Origin: SKLM01 sp964542755
Lineage (GTDB): Bacteria > Chloroflexota > Anaerolineae > B4-G1
Length of the DNA: 26,102 nucleotides
NCBI GenBank assembly: GCA_964542755.1
Contig: CAZIWL010000056.1
Span: 1-26,102, forward strand
Direction: 5' to 3'
This document shows positions 1 through 6,235 of the stretch, in pieces. Every line of letters begins with the position of its first letter. Position 1 is the stretch's first letter. Made by a program: the position numbers and the translations under genes. The notes under the pieces were generated by a model. It ran no database searches. It was not told where the DNA came from and saw only the letters and a list, made by a program, of their open reading frames with translations.

Positions 1-990
1 GACCTCGATTACGTGATTGTCAGCCACATGGAGCCCGATCACTCAGGCGTGCTGCGCACGCTCCGTCGGGTAGCGCCCCAGGTCACCGTCCTAGGTACGA
101 AGAAGACGAAGGCCATGCTGGAGGCTTTCTACGGCATCTCCGACAACGTGCGTGTGGTCGAAGATGGCGAGATCCTCTCGCTGGGTGAGCGGACGGTGCG
201 GTTCTTCTCCACGCCATTTGTCCATTGGCCAGAGACGATGATGTCGTATGTGGAGGGAGAGGAAATCCTCTTCTCGTGCGACGCGTTCGGCGGCTACGGT
301 GCTTTGCGGGGCGGCATCTTTGATGATCAATGTACGGACTTTGGGTTCTACGAGCAAGAGGCCCTGCGCTACTATGTGAACATTGTTGCCGTCTTCAGCA
401 GACCAGTTCTCCAGGCGATCAAGAAACTGGTGGATGTGCCGGTGTCCATGATTGCGCCGTCCCACGGCATGATCTGGCGGGAGCACCCCGAACACATCGT
501 TGAGCTCTATCAGAAGTGGGCAGGCTATGCCGGGGAACCAGGTGACGTGGGTGTGACGCTGATCTACGGCACGATGTACGGGAACACGGAGGAGATGATG
601 AACGCCGTGGCCCAGGGGGTCTCGGACGAGGGCGTGAGGGTGAACATCTTCGATGCTAGGCGGACGCACGTCAGCTATATTCTGCCGTCCCTGTGGACGA
701 ACCGCGGCGTGATGGTGGGCGCGCCGACTTACGAAGGTTCGCTCTTTCCACCGGTGGCGGAGGTCCTGAACATGGCGGCGACGAAACGGATCCGGAATAA
801 GATTGCGACGCACTTCGGGAGCTATGGATGGAGCGGCGGAGCGCAGCGCGACTTTGAGGGTTTCGTGGACAGACTGAAGTGGGAGATGTCTGAACCGTTT
901 GAGTTCAACGGTGGACCGACGGACGAGGATCTGAAGCAGGGCGAGGCGTACGGCGCAGCGTTTGCGCGGAGCGTGAGGGAAGGCGCGTAG
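1..990 (+). CDS. fprA: Flavodiiron protein (FprA-type A-type flavoprotein), 5' truncated
   Basis: Reduces O2 to water and/or NO to N2O with electrons from rubredoxin or a similar donor; a cytoplasmic oxygen/NO detoxification enzyme of anaerobes. The reading frame is open from base 1 (DLDYVIVSHMEPDHSG), so the start lies upstream of the window. The N-terminal metallo-beta-lactamase domain shows the diiron ligands HMEPDH, then PFVHWPE, SCDAFGG and APSHGMIW. A flavodoxin domain follows from about residue 183 of the visible part, with the FMN loop TLIYGTMYGNTEEM. The protein ends soon after the flavodoxin domain, so it is a class A enzyme with no C-terminal rubredoxin or flavin-reductase extension. 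Rubredoxin-like proteins encoded further down could be its donors (inference). Confidence 0.95.
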   Translation, partial: DLDYVIVSHMEPDHSGVLRTLRRVAPQVTVLGTKKTKAMLEAFYGISDNVRVVEDGEILSLGERTVRFFSTPFVHWPETMMSYVEGEEILFSCDAFGGYGALRGGIFDDQCTDFGFYEQEALRYYVNIVAVFSRPVLQAIKKLVDVPVSMIAPSHGMIWREHPEHIVELYQKWAGYAGEPGDVGVTLIYGTMYGNTEEMMNAVAQGVSDEGVRVNIFDARRTHVSYILPSLWTNRGVMVGAPTYEGSLFPPVAEVLNMAATKRIRNKIATHFGSYGWSGGAQRDFEGFVDRLKWEMSEPFEFNGGPTDEDLKQGEAYGAAFARSVREGA

Positions 991-1140
991 ACGAGTAAGG
1001 GAGTTGGGGCGGTGTAGGACCGCTGCGGAATGGGCGGCACCCGCCGGTGGGCGGATGGTGGCGGCCGGCGCGAACGGGCGGGAGAGGGCGCGGGATGCGG
1101 TTCCGACGGCGGCGGCTGGATGACTTGCGAAGGAGGGGCG

Positions 1141-1860
1141 ATGGGGAAGGGATTGAGGGGTAGGGTGGTTCTGGTCGGGGGCGCTACCGGCGCGCTGGGG
1201 AGCGGGGTGGCGCGGGTGTTTGCCGGGACTGAGGCGCGCTTGGCCCTGACGAGCACGTCGGAGGCGGACCTGGAGCACCTGGCTGACGATCTGAGCCTCC
1301 CGGATGAACGGCTCTTCGTGTCGACGGTCGATGCCACGGATCCGGAGAGCGTGGACGACCTGGTGTCCCGTGTGACTGGGCGTTTTGGCAGTCTTGACGT
1401 GTTCCTGAACACGATCGGCGGGTGGGTTGGCGGGAAGACCGTAGGCGAGACAGCCGTGGAGGATTGGGAGTGGATGCTGACGCTCAATCTGCGGACCGCG
1501 TTTCTGATGTCGCGGGCCGTTCTGCCGCCTATGCGCGAGGGAGGGTGGGGCCGGATCGTTCACACGGGATCTAAGACAGCGCTGGAGCCGCGAACCAAGG
1601 AGGTGGGTTATGCGGTGGCCAAGTCCGGTGTCGTGACCCTGACGGAAACGATTGCGGCCGAGGTGAAAGGGAGCGGCATCACGGCGAACGTGGTACTTCC
1701 CAGCATCATCGACACGCCGGCAAACCGGCGGATGATGTCCAGTGCGGACACCAGCCGCTGGGTGACGCCGGAGGAGATCGCCGAGACTATGCTTTTCCTG
1801 TGCAGCGACGGGGCTGCCTCCATCAACGGGGAGATGATCCGCATCTACGGGGCCGTCTAG
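1141..1860 (+). CDS. Short-chain dehydrogenase/reductase (SDR) family oxidoreductase
   Basis: A classical SDR of 239 residues that binds NAD(P)H in a Rossmann fold. The cofactor loop is VGGATGALGSGV near the N-terminus. The active site has the Ser of HTGSKTA and the YxxxK motif in GYAVAKSG. NTIGGW corresponds to the NNAG region of the family, and STVDATDPESVDDL to the adenine-contacting DxxD/V segment. The ATG at 1141 is preceded by a strong GAAGGAGG Shine-Dalgarno. The frame is open further upstream, but that extension is Gly/Arg-rich low-complexity sequence and unlike the family. The substrate cannot be told from sequence. It follows the flavodiiron gene by 150 bp and precedes a 363-bp non-coding region, so it probably ends that transcription unit. 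Confidence 0.9.
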   Translation: MGKGLRGRVVLVGGATGALGSGVARVFAGTEARLALTSTSEADLEHLADDLSLPDERLFVSTVDATDPESVDDLVSRVTGRFGSLDVFLNTIGGWVGGKTVGETAVEDWEWMLTLNLRTAFLMSRAVLPPMREGGWGRIVHTGSKTALEPRTKEVGYAVAKSGVVTLTETIAAEVKGSGITANVVLPSIIDTPANRRMMSSADTSRWVTPEEIAETMLFLCSDGAASINGEMIRIYGAV

Positions 1861-1905
1861 GCGAGGTGGCCGCCAGACCCGGTGCGGCGGCAGGAGGTAC
1901 CTGAG

Positions 1906-1924
1906 CGTCCCATGCGCATGGACG
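1906..1924. promoter_or_regulatory. Inverted repeat after the SDR gene
   Basis: CGTCC CATGCGCATG GACG forms a self-complementary element with one unpaired C; the central CATGCGCATG is a perfect 10-bp palindrome. It lies about 46 bp after the SDR stop codon. No T-tract follows, so it is not a standard intrinsic terminator. It could be an operator or a weak hairpin terminator. Confidence 0.3.
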
Positions 1925-1927
1925 GGG

Positions 1928-1970
1928 ATTCACTCAGGGCTTTGTGAATGTCATGCGCTCACCTTGTGAA
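1928..1970. promoter_or_regulatory. Putative operator cluster: ATTCAC-n10-GTGAAT plus a further TTGTGAA
   Basis: An inverted repeat ATTCAC (1928-1933) / GTGAAT (1944-1949) is followed by a second TTGTGAA at 1964-1970, exactly 22 bp after the first TTGTGAA (1942-1948), which is two helical turns. The half-site resembles those used by CRP/FNR-family regulators (TGTGA-type), but the spacing is not the canonical n6 dyad. It sits about 130 bp upstream of the -35 box of the iron-sulfur operon. Regulatory function is inference. Confidence 0.3.
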
Positions 1971-2097
1971 GCATCTGTGGTGCTAGACAACGGCGCGTAG
2001 GAGGCGCGGGCAAGCGGGGATCCTTCTTGGTCTATCGCGGGCCGCCTGCGCGGTTCCCCCAGTGAACGATCGGCCCACGTTATTTAGTAGATGGCTA

Positions 2098-2126
2098 TTG
2101 ACTTTATTGTCGATTGGGTGTACAAT
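2098..2126 (+). promoter_or_regulatory. Sigma-70 promoter of the iron-sulfur operon
   Basis: TTGACT (2098-2103), a 17-bp spacer, and TACAAT (2121-2126) is a near-consensus housekeeping promoter in an AT-rich island inside an otherwise GC-rich region. Transcription should start near 2133, giving a leader of about 90 nt before the start codon at 2224. An inverted repeat ATTGT (2106-2110) / ACAAT (2122-2126) covers the spacer and -10, so a repressor bound there would occlude RNA polymerase. Confidence 0.7.
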
Positions 2127-2134
2127 TGTGTTGA

Positions 2135-2149
2135 GGAGGGACAACCTCC
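2135..2149 (+). promoter_or_regulatory. Small hairpin at the predicted transcript start
   Basis: GGAGG (2135-2139), loop GACAA, CCTCC (2145-2149) form a 5-bp GC-rich stem right at the expected 5' end of the mRNA. It may stabilise the transcript or be part of an operator. It is too far from the start codon to be the ribosome binding site, which is AAAGGAG at 2211-2217. The rest of the 1861-2223 region shows nothing further that I can name. Confidence 0.3.
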
Positions 2150-2223
2150 GGGCGTTAAGGTGTTTCTGCCATCCAGTGTCGGCTCGAGCGGTTGACACAC
2201 GCTGACTATCAAAGGAGCGGGCT

Positions 2224-3390
2224 GTGTTTGAGGACGTCATCTACCTGGACAATGCTGCTGCCACTCGTCTGGACGAGCGCGTTCTGGAGGCGATGGAGCC
2301 GTATTTCTTCGATGTCTATGCTGTCGCAACCTCGCAGTTTGGCTACTCCGTTGGCATAGACGCGCGCGATGCCCTGGACGAAGCCAGGGCGCAAATCGCT
2401 GCGCGCCTGGGTGCCCAGCCCGACGAGTTCGTGTTCACGTCGGGGAGTGCCGAATCCACAAACCTCGCTCTGAAGGGTGTGGCGAAGGCCCTGGGGAGAT
2501 CAGAGGGACAGGTGGTGGTAGGTGCGATTGAGGATTTCCCCGTGCTTCACAGCGCCCGCACCCTGGGAAAGCAGGGGTTTGAGGTGACGAAGGTGGGCGT
2601 CGACGAGGACGGGCGGCTGGATTTGGATCAGTTAGGCGAGGTGGTAACACCGGAGACGACGCTGGTCTCGGTGCAGGCAGCCAATCAGGAGATTGGCACC
2701 GTCCAGGACCTGGATGCCATCGGCGCGATCTGCCGCGAGAACGGCGCTCTTTTCCACACCGATGCGACCCACAGCTTCCCTCGTGTTGGGCTGGATGTAC
2801 GCGAGGTGCCTGTGGACCTCGTCACGGTGGCCGCGCACACCATTCACGGGCCGAAGGGGATTGGAGGACTCTATATTAGAGAGGGAACTCCGATCCAGAA
2901 GTGGATGGACGGAGGGTTCCAGGAGTCGAACCTGCGGCCCGGGGTGGAGAACATCCCGGGGGCAGTAGGGTTCGCGAAGGCCGTGGAGCTGGTGACCCCC
3001 GAAGAGACGGGCCGGCTCCAGCATCTGCGCGACGACCTTACCGAGAAGCTGCTGGCGATCCCACACACACGGATCAACGGTCACCCGGTTCACCGCCTGC
3101 CTCAAAATGCCAATATCTCCTTCCGATTCGTGGAGGGAGAGTCCCTACTACTACATCTTGATATGCGTGGTTTCGCAGTGAGCACCGGTTCGGCGTGCTT
3201 CAGTCGATCATTGGAGGCGAGTCACGTCATCCTGGCGATCGGAGGAGATCACGAGCGAGCGCACGGCTCGGTGAGGTTCACGTTCGGACGGTACAACGAT
3301 GAGGAGGACGTCGGGGCGGTGACGACGGCGGTGGATGAGGTGGTGCGTGAGTTGAGGCGCATCAGTCCTCTGGGCAAAGATGTGTCATAG
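2224..3390 (+). CDS. Cysteine desulfurase (NifS/IscS) homologue lacking the PLP-binding lysine
   Basis: A 388-residue fold-type I aminotransferase class V protein that is full length for IscS. It starts at GTG 2224, six bases after AAAGGAG. Conserved parts include YLDNAAAT, HTDAT (Asp180), GPKGIGGLY, the mobile active-site loop TGSACFSRSLE (Cys325) and GSVRFTFGRYN. The cofactor site is eroded. The Schiff-base lysine of the family's SxHK motif is Thr206 (AAHTIHGPKG), and the motif's Ser is Ala203. The His that stacks on PLP (family EH) is Asp104 (IEDFPVL). The phosphate-binding Thr of GATE is Ala76 (GSAE). The Gln of DATQ is His183. Normal Cys-to-Ala desulfuration is therefore unlikely. It heads an operon with ferritin, IscU-DUF59 and TusA. 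As I recall, Archaeoglobus fulgidus IscS also lacks this lysine and partners IscU. The likely role is an IscU-binding partner or persulfide relay (inference). Confidence 0.9.
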   Translation: MFEDVIYLDNAAATRLDERVLEAMEPYFFDVYAVATSQFGYSVGIDARDALDEARAQIAARLGAQPDEFVFTSGSAESTNLALKGVAKALGRSEGQVVVGAIEDFPVLHSARTLGKQGFEVTKVGVDEDGRLDLDQLGEVVTPETTLVSVQAANQEIGTVQDLDAIGAICRENGALFHTDATHSFPRVGLDVREVPVDLVTVAAHTIHGPKGIGGLYIREGTPIQKWMDGGFQESNLRPGVENIPGAVGFAKAVELVTPEETGRLQHLRDDLTEKLLAIPHTRINGHPVHRLPQNANISFRFVEGESLLLHLDMRGFAVSTGSACFSRSLEASHVILAIGGDHERAHGSVRFTFGRYNDEEDVGAVTTAVDEVVRELRRISPLGKDVS

Positions 3391-3431
3391 GCGTAAGGCT
3401 TTCGAAGATAGATCATAAGGAGAGACAAACG

Positions 3432-3926
3432 ATGTTGAGCAATGCGATGCAGGACGCACTGAACAGGCAGATAAGGGATGAGCTGTATTCAGCCTATATG
3501 TACCTCTCGATGGCGGCCTATTTCGGCTCCATTGGCCTTCCCGGATTCGCGGCGTGGATGCGGGCGCAGAGTGAGGAAGAGGTGGAACATGCGATGAAGC
3601 TCTTCGACTTCGTGGGCGAGCGGGGCGGACGGGTGGAGCTACACGCGATCGAGCAGCCTCCGACTGATTTCGAGTCGCCGCAGGCCGTCTTTGAGAAGAC
3701 TTACGAGCACGAGCAAACCGTGACGGGGCTGATCCACGACCTGTATGCCCTGGCGCTGGACGAGAATGACTACGCGACCCAGGTTATGCTGCACTGGTTC
3801 ATCGAGGAACAGGTTGAAGAAGAGGACGGCGTTTCCCAGATCTTGGACACGCTGGAGCGGATTGGAGAGAAGGGTCAAGCGCTTATTATGCTGGACAGGG
3901 AGTTGGGCCGGCGGGGCAGCGAGTAA
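3432..3926 (+). CDS. ftn: Non-heme ferritin
   Basis: A 164-residue ferritin that oxidises Fe(II) at a diiron ferroxidase centre and stores the mineral in a 24-subunit shell in the cytoplasm. Ferroxidase ligands are visible in RDELYSAYMYLSM (helix A Glu, Tyr), EEEVEHAMK (helix B Glu and His), a Glu around residue 94 (helix C) and IEEQVEEEDG (helix D Gln/Glu). Length and four-helix layout match FtnA-type ferritins, not heme-binding bacterioferritin. An AAGGAG Shine-Dalgarno precedes the ATG. It lies 41 bp after the desulfurase homologue and 70 bp before the IscU gene, so it is probably co-transcribed, placing iron storage beside cluster assembly. Confidence 0.93.
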   Translation: MLSNAMQDALNRQIRDELYSAYMYLSMAAYFGSIGLPGFAAWMRAQSEEEVEHAMKLFDFVGERGGRVELHAIEQPPTDFESPQAVFEKTYEHEQTVTGLIHDLYALALDENDYATQVMLHWFIEEQVEEEDGVSQILDTLERIGEKGQALIMLDRELGRRGSE

Positions 3927-3996
3927 GACACCTCTGGCAGGACGGTTGGATAGAAGGCGGACTCGTGGTCGGGTCCGCCATTAGAAGGGGGTTAGT

Positions 3997-4641
3997 ATGC
4001 CACTTCCGTACAGTGAGATCGTGATGGAGCATTTTCGGAATCCCCACAACGTGGGGCAGCTGGAGGATCCGGACGCCGAAGCGACGGAGGGGAGTCCGGC
4101 CTGTGGAGATATGGTGGCGGTCTACCTGAAAGTGGAGGAGGAAACGCAGGAGATTCAGGACATCAAGTTTGAGTCCTACGGATGCGCCTCCAATATCGCG
4201 ACCGGGTCGATCATCACGGATCTGGCGAAAGGGAAGACCCTGGAGGAGGCGAAGAAAATCACGTGGCAGGAGGCCTCTGAAGCGCTGGGGGGCCTGCCGT
4301 CGATCAAGGTGCACTGTTCGGTGCTGGCTGTCGATGCTCTGCGGGCGGCGATCCAGAACTATGAGGAGCGACACGGCCTGGTCACCGAGAGAGAACCGAC
4401 GACGGTGAAGTTGGTGCGGAAGCGACTGAAGCGGGTGATGAACCCTATGGTGGGGTTGGATTTGATCCGCACGGATCTGGTCGAGGAGATCGAGGTTTCT
4501 GACGGCGTCGTCCGGGTGGACATCTCGCTGCCGAAGGGTCACCAGTTCGCGAGCAATATCCGGCACGAGATCCTGGAGAAGGTGGAGCATCTCTGGGACG
4601 TGGATGAGGTCGTGATCAACTTCGTCGGGGAGGGAGGCTGA
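3997..4641 (+). CDS. iscU: IscU-type Fe-S scaffold fused to a C-terminal DUF59/MIP18-like domain
   Basis: The N-terminal 1-125 region is an IscU/NifU-N scaffold on which [2Fe-2S]/[4Fe-4S] clusters are built. Cys36 (SPACGD, with Asp38), Cys63 (YGCASNIATGS) and His106-Cys107 (LPSIKVHCSVLA) are the classical ligands; LPSIK is the position of the LPPVK chaperone motif. A basic linker (KLVRKRLKRV) leads to residues 146-211, which resemble the DUF59 (MIP18/PaaD-like) Fe-S assembly fold: NPMVGLDLIRTDLVEEIEV, VVRVDISLP and VDEVVINF. The cysteine usual in the DUF59 loop is absent (PKGHQFASN). The total of 214 residues exceeds the roughly 130 of ordinary IscU. The gene follows ferritin, and its stop codon is one base before the TusA start. 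Confidence 0.88.
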   Translation: MPLPYSEIVMEHFRNPHNVGQLEDPDAEATEGSPACGDMVAVYLKVEEETQEIQDIKFESYGCASNIATGSIITDLAKGKTLEEAKKITWQEASEALGGLPSIKVHCSVLAVDALRAAIQNYEERHGLVTEREPTTVKLVRKRLKRVMNPMVGLDLIRTDLVEEIEVSDGVVRVDISLPKGHQFASNIRHEILEKVEHLWDVDEVVINFVGEGG

Positions 4642-4642
4642 G

Positions 4643-4924
4643 ATGAAGGCCGACGTGAAGGCTGACATCAAGGTAGACACGAGCGCAGGAGTGTGTCCCG
4701 TGCATCCAGATATGCGGGTCGACTGTCGTGGGGAGACGTGCCCTGTGCCGCTGGTTGAGGTGCGAAAGGCGCTCCGTAAGGCCGAGCCGGGGGATGTACT
4801 GGAGGTTGTGGGCACCCATGCGGCGTCGATGGAGGAGATTCCCATGGCCGTGAAGGCGCTGGGCATGGAGCTGCTGTGCGTCGAGGGTACCGAGGACGAC
4901 TGGCGAATCTGCATCAAGCGGTAG
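4643..4924 (+). CDS. tusA: TusA/SirA-family sulfur carrier
   Basis: A 93-residue TusA-fold protein that carries persulfide sulfur on the Cys of its CPxP motif. Here that is Cys33 in DCRGETCPVPLVEVRKAL. The core continues through PGDVLEVVGT and a C-terminal DDWRICIKR strand. The first 20 or so residues (KADVKADIKVDTSAG, with an extra Cys18) form an extension not usual in TusA. The ATG lies one base past the iscU stop, which indicates translational coupling. Next to a desulfurase homologue without a working PLP site, TusA is a natural alternative sulfur donor or acceptor for the scaffold (inference). Confidence 0.9.
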   Translation: MKADVKADIKVDTSAGVCPVHPDMRVDCRGETCPVPLVEVRKALRKAEPGDVLEVVGTHAASMEEIPMAVKALGMELLCVEGTEDDWRICIKR

Positions 4925-4952
4925 ACAGAGGGTCGGACAGGAAAGGGGACAC

Positions 4953-5930
4953 GTGAACGGGCACGATGTCGGAGCGCACGCGCCGCACCCGCGCAAGGTG
5001 GCAGTGGTCGGGGCGGGCAACGTGGGGGCCACGTTCGCTTATGCCCTGGTCCTCAACGGCCTGGTCGGTGAGATTGTACTGATCGACATCGATCGGAAGC
5101 GGGCCGAGGGCGAGGCGATGGACATCAACCACGCCGTGCCCCTCTCGAATCCCGTTCGCGTGTGGGCGGGTGAGTATGCGGACTGCGCGGGGGCGGATGT
5201 GGTGGTGGTGACGGCAGGGACGGCCCAGCGACCCGGAGAAACGCGTCTGGATCTCGTGAAGCGAAACGCGGAGATCTTCGGGGACGTGATACCCAGCATC
5301 ACTGCACACAACGAGACAGGAATTCTGCTCATCGCCACGAACCCGGTCGACGTGTTGAGCTACGTGGCTTGGAAGGTGTCGGGATTCCCGTCGAGGCGCG
5401 TGATTGGATCGGGAACCGTGCTGGACACGGCGCGCTTCCGCTATTTGTTGAGCGAGCACCTGGACCTCGACCCACGGAACGTGCACGCCTACGTGGTGGG
5501 GGAGCACGGCGACAGTGAGGTGCCTATATGGAGCCTGGCGAATGTGGCGGGCATGCGCCTCGAGGAGTACTGCCGGCGGACGCAGTGTGACGTCGACAGC
5601 GGGGTGCGCGACCGGATCTCGCATCAGGTGCGGGATGCCGCTTACGAAGTCATCGAACGGAAGGGGGCGACGTACTACGCGGTGGGGGTGGCCCTGGTGC
5701 GCATTGTCGAGGCGATTCTGCGGGATCAGCACACCGTGCTGACTGTCTCCAACCTGGTGCCGGGGTACTACGGCATTGAAGACGTTTACCTCAGCCTGCC
5801 GGCTGTGGTGGCGCGCGAGGGCGTGGAGCGGGTCGTGGAGCTCTCGCTGCTGGATGAGGAGGTCAAGGCCCTGGAAGGGTGCGCCGAGGTGCTGCAGGGC
5901 GTGTTGGACCAGATCGCTCTGCCGGGTTAG
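4953..5930 (+). CDS. ldh: L-lactate dehydrogenase (LDH/MDH family)
   Basis: Interconverts pyruvate and L-lactate with NAD(H). The Rossmann loop VVGAGNVGATFAY binds NAD, and Asp45 (LIDID) selects NAD over NADP. The specificity loop TAGTAQRPGETRLDL has Gln92, which marks lactate rather than malate dehydrogenase (Arg there). Catalytic residues are the loop Arg (RLD), Arg161 (LDTARFR) and His185 with its Asp partner (GEHGDSEVPIW). The length of 325 residues includes a 14-residue N-terminal extension. GTG at 4953 follows AGGAAAGGGG and lies 28 bp past tusA, so it is likely the last gene of the Fe-S operon. This is an unusual place for ldh; it feeds the pyruvate pool used by the downstream dehydrogenase complex. 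Confidence 0.93.
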   Translation: MNGHDVGAHAPHPRKVAVVGAGNVGATFAYALVLNGLVGEIVLIDIDRKRAEGEAMDINHAVPLSNPVRVWAGEYADCAGADVVVVTAGTAQRPGETRLDLVKRNAEIFGDVIPSITAHNETGILLIATNPVDVLSYVAWKVSGFPSRRVIGSGTVLDTARFRYLLSEHLDLDPRNVHAYVVGEHGDSEVPIWSLANVAGMRLEEYCRRTQCDVDSGVRDRISHQVRDAAYEVIERKGATYYAVGVALVRIVEAILRDQHTVLTVSNLVPGYYGIEDVYLSLPAVVAREGVERVVELSLLDEEVKALEGCAEVLQGVLDQIALPG

Positions 5931-6235
5931 GGGGGCCGAGGCGCCTGCGGCATTGAGAGCGTAAGGGCAATGATCGGAGCGGAAGATATCGAGGTGAGGT
6001 AAGGTAGTCTTCTGTAGAGGACGAGGACGCCCTGGGGCTCTCGGTCCTGGCCGGGATCTGGTGCTGGGTGACCTTCACGGGCCCGGGGGAATGGTATGGG
6101 TCACGACAGCAGAGGATGAGGACGGCGGCGAGGTGGCGTCGGGAACGCGGAAGCGGGACTACAAGACGAGGGTGTTCATGACCCGGTCCGTTCTGGTTGG
6201 TGCGTTGACAAGGTCGAAGGGGAAGGAGACTCGTC
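5931..6235. other. Non-coding gap between ldh and the MBL-rhodanese gene
   Basis: About 305 bp of GC-rich sequence. I found no convincing gene, terminator T-tract or promoter. Only the Shine-Dalgarno GGAAGGAG (6221-6228) of the next gene stands out. A TTGACA at 6205-6210 is too close to the start codon to be a useful -35 box. Confidence 0.5.

Noticed and set aside
91..1563. Long open frame on the minus strand (about 490 codons) opposite the flavodiiron and SDR genes
   Set aside because: It is antisense to two clear genes, its translation is rich in Arg, His and Pro, and it resembles no family; open antisense frames are common at this GC content.
2192..2197. TTGACA just upstream of the desulfurase homologue as a -35 box
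   Set aside because: The corresponding -10 position falls in the Shine-Dalgarno (AAAGGAGCGG) with no TATAAT-like sequence; the promoter at 2098-2126 is far better.
6205..6210. TTGACA upstream of the MBL-rhodanese gene as a -35 box
   Set aside because: A -10 at proper spacing would lie at the start codon, and no match exists there.
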